From contig AQOF01000023.1 of assembly GCA_000565345.1 (NCBI GenBank), positions 1 through 64,000 of the forward strand: 64,000 bases of DNA, written 5' to 3'. Shown here piece after piece: positions 1-9,505 of this stretch (within the stretch, counting starts at the first letter, position 1; every line of letters begins with the position of its first letter). The position numbers and the translations under genes were made by a program. Below the pieces are notes generated by a model. That model worked only from the letters and a program-made list of their open reading frames with translations, did not search any database and was not told where the DNA came from. The DNA comes from Salinivibrio costicola subsp. costicola ATCC 33508 = LMG 11651. GTDB taxonomy: Bacteria; Pseudomonadota; Gammaproteobacteria; Enterobacterales; Vibrionaceae.

Positions 1-147
1 TGGCCCTTTGGGCCAGGTTCCTTCAGGCCCTTCCTTCTTAATTGGGGCCAAGTTCCGGGTGGAATTGGGTTCGGGGCCGGCTTTTTTATTTTAAATTCAA
101 CTTAGCTTTGGTTGGTTTGACGCTTCGATTGAGTAAATATTCCGGGG
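1..147. other. Low-quality contig end, no confident gene
   Basis: This stretch is rich in doubled G and C runs and encodes no recognisable protein in any frame. The ispA reading frame is lost as it enters here. In related vibrios dxs usually follows ispA on this strand, so the region may hold a damaged ispA tail and dxs start, but no dxs motif could be read. It looks like poor sequence at the end of a contig. Confidence 0.5.
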
Positions 148-1020
148 TCAAAAACTTCCGAGTTGCTCGGTATTGTAGGGGATCGCCTCCAAGGCGTGTA
201 GTGCTTCTTGGTAAAGTTGCGCCGCTTTTTCTTGCGCGCCAGCCAGCCCCAGTAAAGCAGGGTAGGTGCTCTTCTCCGCATTCACATCGGAACCTTGAGG
301 CTTTCCAAGCGTTTGCGTATCGCTGGTAATGTCCAAAATATCATCCTGAACTTGGAATGCGAGCCCGATAGCATCCGCAAATCGGTCTAACGATCCAAGA
401 TATTTCACCCCAGTCTCCCCAGCCGCATAGGCCCCCAATCGTACCGCCGCTTTAATGAGTGCACCGGTTTTATTACGATGAATTTGCTTCAAGGCATATA
501 AATCAACGGCTCGGCCTTCTGCGGCTAAATCAAGTGATTGACCCAGACACATCCCGGATGCGCCGCTTGCATTGGCCAATACTCTCACCATGTCGATACG
601 GTACGGTTGAGCATTTGGATTGAGTTCACCTTCAGCAAGCACGGTAAAAGCCAGTGTTTGTAGCGCATCACCGGCGAGAATCGCCGTCGCTTCATCGAAT
701 GCAACATGACAAGTCGGCTGACCACGGCGCAAACTGTCGTTGTCCATCGCCGGTAAATCGTCATGGATTAATGAATAAGCATGAATACATTCTACTGCTA
801 CTGCGGGTGTGTCGAGCTGCGCAAGCGGTATACCGAAAAGTTGCCCCGTCGCATAGGTTAAAAACGGGCGAATCCGTTTTCCTCCCAATAACAAGCCATG
901 GCGCATCGCTTGAATAAGAGGTTGTTCCTGATGGTCTAGGGTATAAAGCCAGGATTCAAGTTGTCGGTTACTTCGCGTTTGCGTCTCGCGCAGCGTATCT
1001 TTTGCAACAGTACTAGTCAT
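148..1020 (-). CDS. ispA: (2E,6E)-farnesyl diphosphate synthase, 3' end damaged
   Basis: Cytoplasmic prenyltransferase that condenses IPP with DMAPP and GPP to give farnesyl diphosphate, feeding quinone and undecaprenyl lipid synthesis. The two aspartate-rich Mg-diphosphate motifs are present: DDLPAMDND (first) and DDILD (second), plus the GGKRIRP substrate motif near residue 46. Length is 290 residues, slightly short of the usual 295-300. The last residues read NTEQLGSF and then stop, where relatives continue in frame for about ten residues, so the C-terminus is probably frameshifted by the poor sequence below position 150. The start overlaps the xseB stop by 8 nt, showing an xseB-ispA operon. 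Confidence 0.93.
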   Translation of the reverse strand: MTSTVAKDTLRETQTRSNRQLESWLYTLDHQEQPLIQAMRHGLLLGGKRIRPFLTYATGQLFGIPLAQLDTPAVAVECIHAYSLIHDDLPAMDNDSLRRGQPTCHVAFDEATAILAGDALQTLAFTVLAEGELNPNAQPYRIDMVRVLANASGASGMCLGQSLDLAAEGRAVDLYALKQIHRNKTGALIKAAVRLGAYAAGETGVKYLGSLDRFADAIGLAFQVQDDILDITSDTQTLGKPQGSDVNAEKSTYPALLGLAGAQEKAAQLYQEALHALEAIPYNTEQLGSF

Positions 1021-1258
1021 CGTCTTGGGGGGAAAACTCAGTCAGTGGCCCATCGTCTTCTTGCGAAAGCAAGATCTCGACCCGTTGCTCGGCGTCCGCC
1101 AAGGTTTTTTGCCCTTGACGGGTTAAGGTGATACCACGCTCGAAGCGTTTCATTGCCGTATTAAGCGGCAGTTCGCCGGACTCTAACGCGCCAACGATAC
1201 TGTCTAACTCTTTGAGCGTGTCCTCAAAGGTCATATTTTCTGGTTTCTTCACAGCCAT
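1013..1258 (-). CDS. xseB: Exodeoxyribonuclease VII small subunit
   Basis: Small subunit of exonuclease VII, which with XseA degrades single-stranded DNA into oligonucleotides. The 81-residue protein has the family pattern: FEDTLKELDSIVGALESGE, then a heptad-like helix with the arginine-rich stretch MKRFERGI, and an acidic tail. The length is normal for XseB. It is the first gene of the xseB-ispA operon, with its stop overlapping the ispA start. It is divergent from pomAB across a 220-bp intergenic region. Confidence 0.95.
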   Translation of the reverse strand: MAVKKPENMTFEDTLKELDSIVGALESGELPLNTAMKRFERGITLTRQGQKTLADAEQRVEILLSQEDDGPLTEFSPQDDD

Positions 1259-1395
1259 GATGCCATAAAATTAGAAAAGAAAGGCTAGACGGTAACTCAG
1301 CGGTGAAAAGTGGTCAAACCGCAGAGGCCGATTTTGTGTTCTTACCCCAAGCGGTAAATGGCATGTTATCCTTATTAATATTGACGGATTTACGC

Positions 1396-1422
1396 TAAAC
1401 CTAAAGGATTGGTTGCCGATAT
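1396..1422 (+). promoter_or_regulatory. Sigma-28 (FliA) type promoter of pomAB
   Basis: TAAA at 1396-1399, a 15-base spacer, then GCCGATAT at 1415-1422. This matches the FliA pattern TAAA-N15-GCCGATAA with one mismatch. The predicted start of transcription near 1429 leaves a leader of about 50 nt before the pomA GTG. Late flagellar and motor genes are classic sigma-28 targets, so position and gene content agree. Confidence 0.8.
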
Positions 1423-1478
1423 AACCAATACCCTGAAAATGAACAACAATGACTTAATGGTAGTTAAGGGAGACTGAC

Positions 1479-2240
1479 GTGGATATAGCGACGCTCATCG
1501 GCATCCTCGGTTCGTTCGCATTCGTTGTCATGGCGATGCTGCTGGGCGGCACCATGAATATGTATTTTGACGTTCCATCTGTGTTGATCGTCATCGGGGG
1601 CAGTCTATTTGTTGTCTTAACCAAATACACGATGGGGCAATTTTTTGGCAGCTTTAAAATCGCGGGTAAGGCTTTTATGTTTAAGTCCGATGACCCGGAA
1701 GATTTGATTGCCAAGATTATCGAAATGGCAGATGCTGCTCGTAAAGGCGGGTTTCTCGCCCTCGAAGAAATGGAAGTGAATAACTCGTTTATGCAAAAAG
1801 GCGTCGACTTGCTCGTTGATGGCCATGATGCGGATGTGGTCCGTGCCACCTTGAAGAAAGATATCAGCTTGACGGAAGAGCGGCATGATCACGGTATTGG
1901 TTTTTATAACGCGTTAGCGGATGTCGCCCCAGCAATGGGGATGATCGGGACCTTGATTGGTCTGGTTGCCATGCTTTCCAACATGGATGATCCTAAGGCC
2001 ATCGGCCCGGCAATGGCAGTGGCTTTGCTGACGACTATGTACGGGGCGATGCTGGCAAATATGGTAGCGACACCGATTGCCAACAAGCTCGCACTACGCA
2101 AAGAACAAGAGAAGTTAAACCGTCGTCTTATTATGGACGGCTTACTCGCGATTCAAGATGGTCAAAACCCACGTGTGATTGATGGCTTTTTGAAAAATTA
2201 CCTCAATGAAGGCAAGCGTGCAGTGGATGTCGATAATTAA
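1479..2240 (+). CDS. pomA: Flagellar motor stator protein PomA (Na+-driven)
   Basis: Inner-membrane stator subunit that with PomB forms the sodium channel driving the polar flagellum. The 253-residue protein shows the MotA/PomA layout: two N-terminal membrane segments (about residues 5-50), a cytoplasmic loop, and two further membrane segments containing GMIGTLIGLVAML and a PAMAVALLTTMYGAMLAN stretch. The GTG start at 1479 is preceded by the Shine-Dalgarno sequence AAGGGAGA at 1466-1473. It lies 46 nt before pomB and behind a sigma-28 type promoter. PomA rather than MotA is inferred from length and from the PomB partner. Confidence 0.96.
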   Translation: MDIATLIGILGSFAFVVMAMLLGGTMNMYFDVPSVLIVIGGSLFVVLTKYTMGQFFGSFKIAGKAFMFKSDDPEDLIAKIIEMADAARKGGFLALEEMEVNNSFMQKGVDLLVDGHDADVVRATLKKDISLTEERHDHGIGFYNALADVAPAMGMIGTLIGLVAMLSNMDDPKAIGPAMAVALLTTMYGAMLANMVATPIANKLALRKEQEKLNRRLIMDGLLAIQDGQNPRVIDGFLKNYLNEGKRAVDVDN

Positions 2241-2286
2241 AGCGTCTGCGTTGAACATCAAAAATAGCGAGATTTAAGGAGTCCTC

Positions 2287-3227
2287 ATGGCACAACAGCA
2301 AGAAGAAGAAGAGGAATGCAAATGCCCGCCTCCCGGCTTACCGCCTTGGATGGGGACGTTTGCAGACTTGATGTCACTGCTCATGTGCTTTTTCGTCCTT
2401 CTGTTGTCCTTTTCAGAAATGGACGTGCTCAAGTTTAAGCAAATCGCTGGCTCGATGAAATTTGCGTTTGGGGTACAAAACGTCCTTGAGGTGAAAGATA
2501 TTCCTAAAGGGACCAGTGTGATTGCACAAGAATTTCGCCCCGGCCGCCCAGAGCCGACGCCCATTGAAGTGATCATGCAGCAAACCATTGACATGACGCA
2601 GCGCACTTTGGACTTTCAAGAGGGGCAAGATGATCGCTCTGGCGGATCTCAGCGGACAACCTCTGACAAAGAAGGTGGATCGAGTGCTCAGGTTGCTTCA
2701 CAGCTTGAACAACAACGGATGCAAGAGCAACTCGAGCAGTTACAAAAAGCCTTGATGCAGGCGTTGCAGCGCGAGATAGAAGAAGGCGCTATCGAGGTTG
2801 AAAACCTAGGTCAGCAGCTGGTTATCCGCGTTCAAGAAAAGGGGGCGTTTCCTCCCAATTCTGCGTTTTTGCAGCCTAAGTTCCGCCCATGGTGCGCCAA
2901 ATTGCGCAGCTGGTAAAAGATGTTCCTGGAGAAATTAAAGTGTCAGGCCATACCGACAGCACACCGCTGGAGTCTGAGCTATATCGATCTAACTGGGACA
3001 TCTCCGCACAGCGTGCGGTCTCAGTGGCACAGGAAATGGAAAAAGTGCCCGGCTTTAACCATTTGCGGATGAAGGTAGAAGGCTTGGCCGACACCCAGCC
3101 ACGAGCTCCGAATAGCTCTCCCGACAATCGGGCCGCCAACCGGCGTGTAGAAATCGCTGTGATGCAAGGGAAACCGAGCTTTTCAGACGAGATCTCTGCT
3201 GATGATGTGGATGATCCCATCCCTTAA
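2287..3227 (+). CDS. pomB: Flagellar motor stator protein PomB (one frameshift)
   Basis: Partner of PomA; one membrane helix carries the ion-binding aspartate (Asp27 here, in [11 protein letters not shown]) and a C-terminal OmpA-like domain anchors the stator to peptidoglycan. The first part ends wrongly after QPKFRP; the downstream frame continues with [14 protein letters not shown] and the OmpA-like motif [20 protein letters not shown] single C is missing from the C run at 2886-2888. Restored, the protein is about 313 residues, as expected for vibrio PomB. The motor is probably intact and the break a sequencing error. Confidence 0.95.
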
Positions 3228-3373
3228 CATCCTCTGCGACGGTCACGACTTATCGATTCCGATGCGTGAGCGTCGCCTTATTGCCGTTTAATAGACACAA
3301 AAATAGCCGGTTTCAGCGGCGCCTTGGTTATTGTATAATCCGCGGCTTTATTTCCAGCTGTATCGAACCGGTT

Positions 3374-4822
3374 ATGAAGTTTATTGTTAAAATTCACCCT
3401 GAGGTGATCGTCAAAAGCGAGTCAGTCAGAAAGCGTTTTACTAAAATCCTCGAATGCAATATTCGTAATATTCTAAAGCGTCGGACTGGTAATACGGCGG
3501 TATATAACCGTCGGGATCACATTGAGGTGACATTAAAACAACCGGACGAGCGTCAGCTGGTGCTGGATGTGCTAACTAACACGCCTGGCGTCCAAACTGT
3601 GCTTGAGGTAGAGCAGACACTGTTTAACGATTTGCATCATATTTATACACTCACCTTAGAGGGTGTGCGTGATCAAATTGAAGGAAAAACCTTTTGTGTC
3701 CGAGCCAAACGCCGCGGCAAGCATGACTTTAGTTCTATTGAGCTTGAACGCTATGTGGGCGGTGGGTTAAACCAAGCTGTTCCGTCGGCAAGCGTACAGC
3801 TGAAAAAGCCTGACGTAACCGTGATGATGGAAGTTGACCACGATAAGCTGAACTTGGTAAAGCATCGTCATACCGGCTTAGGCGGCTTCCCGCTGGGTAC
3901 GCAAGAAGACGTACTGAGCTTGATATCGGGCGGCTTCGACTCAGGGGTGTCGAGTTACCTGCATATAAAACGTGGTAGTAAGGTTCACTATTGCTTTTTT
4001 AATCTTGGCGGCAAATCTCATGAAACGGGTGTGCAGCAGGTTTCTCACTACCTTTGGAATAAATTTGGTTCCTCGGCCAAAGTGAAGTTTATTTCGATTG
4101 ATTTCGAGCCGGTGGTTAATAGCATTCTCGAAAACGTTGATAACGGTCAGATGGGCGTGGTGTTGAAACGCATGTTTGTGCGTGCGGCGAGCATGGTTGC
4201 AGCGCGCTTCGGTATTCAGGCCTTGGTAACTGGCGAGGCTTTGGGCCAAGTATCTAGTCAGACACTCACTAACTTGCGCATGATTGATAACGTCACTGAT
4301 AGCCTGATTTTGCGCCCGCTGATCAACTGGGACAAAGAAGATATTATTGATACAGCACGCAAAATTGGCACCGAAGATTTTGCTAAAACCATGCCTGAGT
4401 ACTGTGGGGTGATTTCGAAAAAGCCCACGGTCAAAGCGGAAAAAGCCAAGTTAGAGCATGAGGAGTCAAAGTTTGACTTTAGCTTATTAGAACAAGCGGT
4501 TGATCAGGCAACGATCATGGATATCCGTGCCATTGAAGCGCTAAGCAAAGAGAAAGCGCCAGAAGCGGAATGGGTCAACGAGGTTGAAAAAGATTCCGTC
4601 GTTTTAGATATTCGCAGCCGCGAAGAGCAAGAAGACAAACCACTCAAGGTTGAAGGTGCGAACGTCGCTCATATTCCCTTCTTTAAGTTGGCGACGCAAT
4701 TCGGTGATCTTGACCAAAGTAAAACCTATTTGCTCTATTGTGAACGTGGCGTAATGAGTCGACTGCAAGCCCTGTACCTCAAAGATATGGGCTTTGAGAA
4801 TGTGAAAGTCTATCGGGTTTAA
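3374..4822 (+). CDS. thiI: tRNA 4-thiouridine synthase / sulfurtransferase ThiI
   Basis: Makes 4-thiouridine at tRNA position 8 and passes sulfur toward the thiazole of thiamine. Domain order is ferredoxin-like plus THUMP domain (residues 1-165), PP-loop ATPase with SGGFDSG, and a C-terminal rhodanese domain. The two catalytic cysteines are visible: MPEYCG (Cys344) and [11 protein letters not shown] (Cys456). The start at 3374 ([10 protein letters not shown]) gives 482 residues, the E. coli length; an upstream in-frame start would add 36 unrelated residues. It is convergent with yajL across a shared terminator. Confidence 0.97.
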   Translation: MKFIVKIHPEVIVKSESVRKRFTKILECNIRNILKRRTGNTAVYNRRDHIEVTLKQPDERQLVLDVLTNTPGVQTVLEVEQTLFNDLHHIYTLTLEGVRDQIEGKTFCVRAKRRGKHDFSSIELERYVGGGLNQAVPSASVQLKKPDVTVMMEVDHDKLNLVKHRHTGLGGFPLGTQEDVLSLISGGFDSGVSSYLHIKRGSKVHYCFFNLGGKSHETGVQQVSHYLWNKFGSSAKVKFISIDFEPVVNSILENVDNGQMGVVLKRMFVRAASMVAARFGIQALVTGEALGQVSSQTLTNLRMIDNVTDSLILRPLINWDKEDIIDTARKIGTEDFAKTMPEYCGVISKKPTVKAEKAKLEHEESKFDFSLLEQAVDQATIMDIRAIEALSKEKAPEAEWVNEVEKDSVVLDIRSREEQEDKPLKVEGANVAHIPFFKLATQFGDLDQSKTYLLYCERGVMSRLQALYLKDMGFENVKVYRV

Positions 4823-4838
4823 TCATTGTGAACGTAAA

Positions 4839-4867
4839 AAACAGGCAGCCCAATCGGCTGCCTGTTT
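4839..4867. terminator. Bidirectional terminator between thiI and yajL
   Basis: A perfect 12-bp inverted repeat (AAACAGGCAGCC, loop CAATC, GGCTGCCTGTTT) sits between two convergent genes. The A and T ends allow termination in both directions. Confidence 0.85.
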
Positions 4868-4888
4868 GCGATTAGGCGCTGAGCCGAT

Positions 4889-5494
4889 TTATCCTTCGCT
4901 GAATTTTTTCTCATAATGCAATTGAGGCAACGGCATCATAGGCTCAGCGACCTGCCAGGCCAGCTTTTTGCCGCCAAGTACATGCACGATTTCAATCGCG
5001 AACTCCATCGCTGAGCCGGGTCCCTGACTAGTAATTAAACGGTGATCATAATCGGTCATCACTCGGCGCCGACTGAGCCATTGTTCGGGGATCTGCTCAC
5101 TGACACTCGGATGGCAGCTCATATGAGATCGAGGGAACAGCTGGTGGCGTTGAAGAACTAAAGCCGGCGCCGCACAAATCGCCGCGACCCAAGCCTGATC
5201 GCTTTGCTGCTGCTTAATGATCTCTGTTACCAGCGTGCTGTCACCTAAACATTGTGCGCCGTCGATGCCACCCGGTAAAACCACGCAATCAAATGGTTGA
5301 TCGGCCACCGCAGCGAGTGTGGTGTCACAGACGATCACCACCCCACGAGAGCCGGTGAGGGTGAGCATCCCATCAGGTGCCGCACTGGCGACAGTCACGT
5401 CAAACCCCGCTCGTCGCATCACGTCAATCACGGTGACTGCTTCTATTTCTTCGCTGCCGGGGGCCATACAAATGAGGAGACGTTGTTGACTCAT
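4889..5494 (-). CDS. yajL: DJ-1/PfpI family protein deglycase YajL
   Basis: Cytoplasmic DJ-1 superfamily protein, implicated in oxidative stress protection and reported as a protein deglycase. The 201-residue sequence contains the nucleophile elbow cysteine in AAICAAPALVL, the conserved early glutamate in APGSEEIEAVTVIDV, and the GPGSAMEFAIEIV C-terminal signature. It overlaps the panE stop region by 4 nt and is therefore translationally coupled to panE, as in enteric bacteria where yajL lies near panE. The whole family domain is present. Confidence 0.94.
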   Translation of the reverse strand: MSQQRLLICMAPGSEEIEAVTVIDVMRRAGFDVTVASAAPDGMLTLTGSRGVVIVCDTTLAAVADQPFDCVVLPGGIDGAQCLGDSTLVTEIIKQQQSDQAWVAAICAAPALVLQRHQLFPRSHMSCHPSVSEQIPEQWLSRRRVMTDYDHRLITSQGPGSAMEFAIEIVHVLGGKKLAWQVAEPMMPLPQLHYEKKFSEG

Positions 5495-6384
5495 GAGGAT
5501 TCCTTATGCCGTTGACCTTGTTGTACCGCCTGATAGAGCTGCTGATGATGCGGGGCCGATATGTGGTGTTCGGCCGCGCGCTGCAACACATAACCGGTAA
5601 TGTATTCGAGCTCTGTCGGACGTTGATAGAAGACATCACGATTCATGGATGAATAGTTGTTTGCGGTTGCTTTTACCACGGTATCAATCTGTTGGCGGAT
5701 CTCAGTCACAGAGGTGTGGACGCCTTCAGCGCGCATCACATTGGCTAACTCTTGGCACAGTTCGCGAATGATAGGATCGTAGTCAACTTTGAGCAACTCA
5801 CCATTTTGAATGCCATGCACCGCGGTCAGTGGGTTAATTACGCTGTTGATCGCCAGTTTATACCAAAGTGACTGAAAAATGTCGCGCTTCCACGTCGCGG
5901 TGGGAAGGGCATGATCAAACACCTCGGCAATAAAGGTGCAGGCATGGCCGGCTTGATTACCTGGCCCGATAGCGGTTGGTCCATGCCCGGTGTGCTGATA
6001 ATCACCGGTACGGGCGCGACAGACACCATGAGATGTGGTAGCAAGCAGCAGAGGTTGAGCGTCAGGTAACTGTGTTGCCAACCATTGATGCGGTCCCATT
6101 CCATTATGCATAAGTACAACCAGAATCTCTGGGTGTAAATAGGATAGATAGGGAAGCAATGCGGCTTGGATATCATAGGCTTTGGTGCAGACTAACCAGA
6201 GATCGCTTTGTTGCATCAAAGCGGTTTGGTTGGCGGGCAAGGTGAACGATGTGCCGTCTAAAGAAAGGGTGCGTTCACTTGCGTGGTCTCGCGTGACCAG
6301 ATTAACGCTATGTCCTGCTTGGGTTAGTTTCACCGCCCATAATGTGCCAATGGCGCCAGCACCAATTAGGGTAATCCTCATCAC
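5491..6384 (-). CDS. panE: 2-dehydropantoate 2-reductase
   Basis: NADPH-dependent reduction of ketopantoate to pantoate in the pantothenate/CoA pathway. The N-terminus has the Rossmann motif GAGAIGTLWAVKL (residues 8-20). The catalytic lysine lies in KLAINSVINPLTAV, and the C-terminal helical domain holds the expected NNYSSMNRDV-type substrate segment. Length is 297 residues, normal for PanE. It is the upstream gene of a panE-yajL pair with a 4-nt overlap. Confidence 0.94.
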   Translation of the reverse strand: MMRITLIGAGAIGTLWAVKLTQAGHSVNLVTRDHASERTLSLDGTSFTLPANQTALMQQSDLWLVCTKAYDIQAALLPYLSYLHPEILVVLMHNGMGPHQWLATQLPDAQPLLLATTSHGVCRARTGDYQHTGHGPTAIGPGNQAGHACTFIAEVFDHALPTATWKRDIFQSLWYKLAINSVINPLTAVHGIQNGELLKVDYDPIIRELCQELANVMRAEGVHTSVTEIRQQIDTVVKATANNYSSMNRDVFYQRPTELEYITGYVLQRAAEHHISAPHHQQLYQAVQQGQRHKESS

Positions 6385-6450
6385 ATCGCCTGCTTGGTTA
6401 AAACCTCAGTGTATCATAACCATAGAGGATGAAGGGCAAAGCAGGAAAGC

Positions 6451-6476
6451 AGCGCGCCGACGAGGGCCGGCGCGCT
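6451..6476 (-). terminator. Probable terminator downstream of ompK
   Basis: A 9-bp GC-rich inverted repeat (AGCGCGCCG / CGGCGCGCT) with an 8-nt loop lies just after the ompK stop on the minus strand. The following T tract is weak, so termination efficiency is uncertain. Confidence 0.55.
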
Positions 6477-6482
6477 AGTCAG

Positions 6483-7309
6483 TTAGAACTTGTAGGTGGC
6501 GTTGAGGTAGTGAGAGATGCCTGAGGTATCAGCGGTACCACCATCTTCAATCAAGTAGACATCGTTATAGGCTTTTAGACCATAACCGAGAGCGTAGTTG
6601 TCTGAATGCCAGTATAGGCCGTTAAACATCGCACCGCCGTGGGTCGCTTGGTCATTACCTTTAAAGGTGTCATCGGCACCAAATTGGTAATCGATATAAC
6701 CTTGGTAAGACAGGAAACTGCCGTTGTCAAAGAAGTGGAAAGGCTTAAACCAGTTGGTGGAGAATTGGTAACCGTTCCAATCTTTTTTGTTGATGTCATA
6801 CAAACCGTAAAGGTTCATGCCCACTTTGCCAAACCAAGGCAGTTCAACATCGGCACCGACACCCCAGAACGAGTTGTTAGTGTCACTATCGCCGCCGCCC
6901 CAGTTAAACAGGTCGAGAAGTAGACTTCTTGTACAGGGCCAAACGACAAGTCTTGCCCAGTGATGCCGTCAATTGAGAAACGGGGTGCTAACTTCATAAA
7001 GGACTTAGCGGCCTCTCTTTTATTGTTGTTGTCGCTGTCGCTTTCTGCCAAGTCAAAAATATCGACGTAACCATAAAGATCGACCACGCCTTTACGGCCG
7101 CCGAATTCCATTTCTAGGTAGTTATGATCTTTTTCGGTATTGGTGTCAGTACCTTTCTCGAACTGTGGCTTCTCATTAATGGCATACATAGCATTAAATT
7201 GAAGCCATTTGTGATCATTTTTGTAAATGTCATCGGAGTAATCGGCGGCATTGGCAACAGATACGCTGCTTGCGGCGATAACGGCGAGTGCGAGTAGGGA
7301 TTTTTTCAT
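6483..7309 (-). CDS. ompK: OmpK/Tsx-family outer membrane channel (one frameshift)
   Basis: Outer membrane beta-barrel of the nucleoside-channel (Tsx/OmpK) family; in vibrios OmpK is also a phage receptor. It starts with a signal peptide ending ASSVSVANA, followed by DDIYKNDHKWLQFNAMYAINEKP and VVDLYGYVDIFDL, typical of the family. After GPVQEVYFST the frame breaks near 6909-6914 (one base missing) and resumes as LFNWGGGDSDTNNSFWG. It ends in YLNATYKF with the C-terminal Phe required for barrel assembly. The restored length is 275 residues. The break is probably a sequencing error. Confidence 0.9.
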
Positions 7310-7484
7310 AGTGACTGCCTCTGCTGGGTGTTAATTACGCGGTACGCGTTTGTTAAGAGCAGTATATGGGGAAAGTTCACTATAAAGAATGTAATAAACA
7401 TAGGCACACAAATGGATTGTGATTGGTGACAAGTTGTAACGGTTTACATGGCCGTTTTATGTGATCTTTGTTAATAATTAGACG

Positions 7485-7516
7485 ACAGTGGAGAGCAAAA
7501 CTTTGCACTCCACTGT
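7485..7516 (-). terminator. Hairpin downstream of ampG
   Basis: ACAGTGGAG (7485-7493) pairs with CTCCACTGT (7508-7516), and the enclosed GCAAA/TTTGC extends the stem. It follows the ampG stop on the minus strand. There is no clear T run, so this may be a terminator or an mRNA 3'-end stabiliser. Confidence 0.45.
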
Positions 7517-7527
7517 GATACGTAGGG

Positions 7528-8922
7528 TCAGTTGCGACGTGAATCTGGGCAGTGTTCAGATGCTTGATCGTTTTGTGACGAGGATTGGCGGAATTGCCTG
7601 CCAATATAGATCAGCATGACCAGCCCAGGAATCACCATCAGAGCGGTTATTACGAAAAATGTTGACCAGCTATCCAACCAGTCCACCATCATGCCACTAA
7701 AGGAGGCGACCGTGGTGCGGCCTAGATTTCCCAACGACGCTAAGAGGGCGTACTGAGTGGCTGAAAACGCACGACCCGTTAAGAAGGTTAAGAATGACAC
7801 GAACGCAATGGTTGCAAACGCTGACGTAAAGTTATCGACTAAGATTGCGCCCAGCAGCAGGTGCTCGTTGGGCCCAACCATCGCTAGCCAGGCAAACATC
7901 AGGTTGCTGGAGGCCATGGCCACGCCACCAATAAACAGCCCTTTAATTACCCCGAAACGCAAATTGATATAACTACCAATCAGGGTGTAGACCACGGTGA
8001 GGCCCCAACCGACAAGTTTGGAGTAGTAACCAATTTGTTCATTGGTAAAGCCGACATCTTTATAAAACACGATCGACATCCGTCCGAGGAAGGCTTCACC
8101 CAGTTTGAATAAAAATACAAACAGCAACAGGGTTAATGCTACTTTCACCCCATTGCGACGGAAAAACTCGGCAAAGGGCTCGACCACGGTGACCGCCAGC
8201 CACGCACGCAAGCCACTGTATCCTTGCGCCAAATAGTGGCGAGTGGCGGCATCTTGGCGCTGTTCGCGGTCACTTTCTGGTTCTTTCACATACAGCGTCG
8301 CCAATGCCATTAAGCCGATAAAGCCTGCCATGATCACATAAACATGATTCCATCCGATGGCATCGGCGTTAATAAAGCCAACATAACCTGGCACCGAATA
8401 GCCGGTCCACCAACCAATCACAGACATCGCTGATGCTAGCGGGAACTTGTCAGTCTCATGTTCAGCAAAGTTATCAATCCGAAAGGCGTCAATGGCAATA
8501 TCCTGGGTGGAAGAGGCCAATGCAATCGCAAAGATAAGTGAGGATAACACCACGGTAGTAACCCAAGGGTCGACCGCTTTAAGCCCTTGTAAGTCAAGTT
8601 GTGACAACGCCAAGGTGGCAATCAACATAATAGCTTGAGTCGAAAAAATCCAACTGCGGCGCTGACCCAAGCGCTGAGATAGAAAAGGGATCTTAATGCG
8701 GTCGAGTAATGGCGCCCATAAAAAGTTGACTGCATACAGGACGAAAACCGAACCAAATAGACCAATCGCGGTGCGTGATAGGCCCTCGTCAGCCAACCAA
8801 CCATTTAAGTTGGAGCCAATCAACACCCAGGGAAAGCCACTACAGCAACCCATTAAGAAAACAAAAAGTAAACGACGATCGGCGTAGGGCGCCAATGTCG
8901 TTTTGAACTTGGATGACAGCAT
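7528..8922 (-). CDS. ampG: AmpG-type muropeptide permease (MFS)
   Basis: Inner-membrane major facilitator protein importing anhydromuropeptides (GlcNAc-anhMurNAc peptides) for cell wall recycling. The 464-residue protein has around 12 hydrophobic segments. Family hallmarks are FLMGCCSGFPWVLIGSNLNGW near residue 22, SSTQDIAIDAFRID near 140, and FVSFLTFLTGRAFSATQYALL near 370. It ends in a short hydrophilic tail. It is followed 20 nt upstream by a cyclophilin gene on the same strand, so the two may be cotranscribed. Confidence 0.93.
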   Translation of the reverse strand: MLSSKFKTTLAPYADRRLLFVFLMGCCSGFPWVLIGSNLNGWLADEGLSRTAIGLFGSVFVLYAVNFLWAPLLDRIKIPFLSQRLGQRRSWIFSTQAIMLIATLALSQLDLQGLKAVDPWVTTVVLSSLIFAIALASSTQDIAIDAFRIDNFAEHETDKFPLASAMSVIGWWTGYSVPGYVGFINADAIGWNHVYVIMAGFIGLMALATLYVKEPESDREQRQDAATRHYLAQGYSGLRAWLAVTVVEPFAEFFRRNGVKVALTLLLFVFLFKLGEAFLGRMSIVFYKDVGFTNEQIGYYSKLVGWGLTVVYTLIGSYINLRFGVIKGLFIGGVAMASSNLMFAWLAMVGPNEHLLLGAILVDNFTSAFATIAFVSFLTFLTGRAFSATQYALLASLGNLGRTTVASFSGMMVDWLDSWSTFFVITALMVIPGLVMLIYIGRQFRQSSSQNDQASEHCPDSRRN

Positions 8923-8942
8923 AGTGGTTAGCCTACTTGTCG

Positions 8943-9503
8943 CTATTGAGAGGACATCCGGTAGATATTGGTGATAACAATCGGCTGTTGCGGTACATCT
9001 TGCATGCGTTTGCTCGGGACGGTCACTGTGGGTTGCTCGGTCATCGTTTGGAGCGTATTAAAGCCCTCCACGACTCGACCAAAAACCGTATATCCCACTT
9101 TATTGGGCGTGGCGTCTAAAAAGCCATTATCACGGATGTTGATATAAAACTGCCGGGTGGCGGAGTCGGGCTCTTGCGTACGTGCCATGGCGATTGTCGC
9201 TCGCCGATTCTTCAAACCGTTAGATGATTCATTGTCTACCGACTCGTAGCTTGGTCGGCGATTCAGGGCTTTATCAAACCCGCCGCCTTGCACGACAAAT
9301 CGTGGGATCACGCGATGAAACTGCGTCCCGACATAACTGCCATCGTCAACATAACGCAAAAAGTTGGCCACGGTTTTCGGCGCTTTTTGCGGGTTTAGTT
9401 TTACCGCAAAATCACCCAAGGTGGTTTCGACTTTAACCATGACACTGGCTTGCACTGGCGTGATGACCAGCACAAGAATCCAGAGAAGCGAACGACATAC
9501 CAT
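8943..9503 (-). CDS. ppiA: Periplasmic peptidyl-prolyl cis-trans isomerase (cyclophilin)
   Basis: Cyclophilin-type proline isomerase assisting protein folding in the envelope. The first 20 residues form a signal peptide (hydrophobic run ending PVQA). The cyclophilin core carries FHRVIPRFVVQGGG with the catalytic arginine, and RATIAMARTQEPDSATRQFYIN. At 186 residues it matches PpiA-type exported cyclophilins. Two bases separate it from yajG upstream, so a yajG-ppi-ampG transcription unit is likely. The symbol is given by domain and signal peptide; another exported paralogue cannot be excluded. Confidence 0.88.
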   Translation of the reverse strand: MVCRSLLWILVLVITPVQASVMVKVETTLGDFAVKLNPQKAPKTVANFLRYVDDGSYVGTQFHRVIPRFVVQGGGFDKALNRRPSYESVDNESSNGLKNRRATIAMARTQEPDSATRQFYINIRDNGFLDATPNKVGYTVFGRVVEGFNTLQTMTEQPTVTVPSKRMQDVPQQPIVITNIYRMSSQ

Positions 9504-9505
9504 GC

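Noticed and set aside
42..329. Open frame of 95 codons at the window start
   Set aside because: It runs through low-quality sequence and antisense to ispA, with no protein-like features.
7458..7475. CRP half-site (ATGTGATCTTTG) upstream of ompK
   Set aside because: Only one arm matches and it is about 150 bp from the start.
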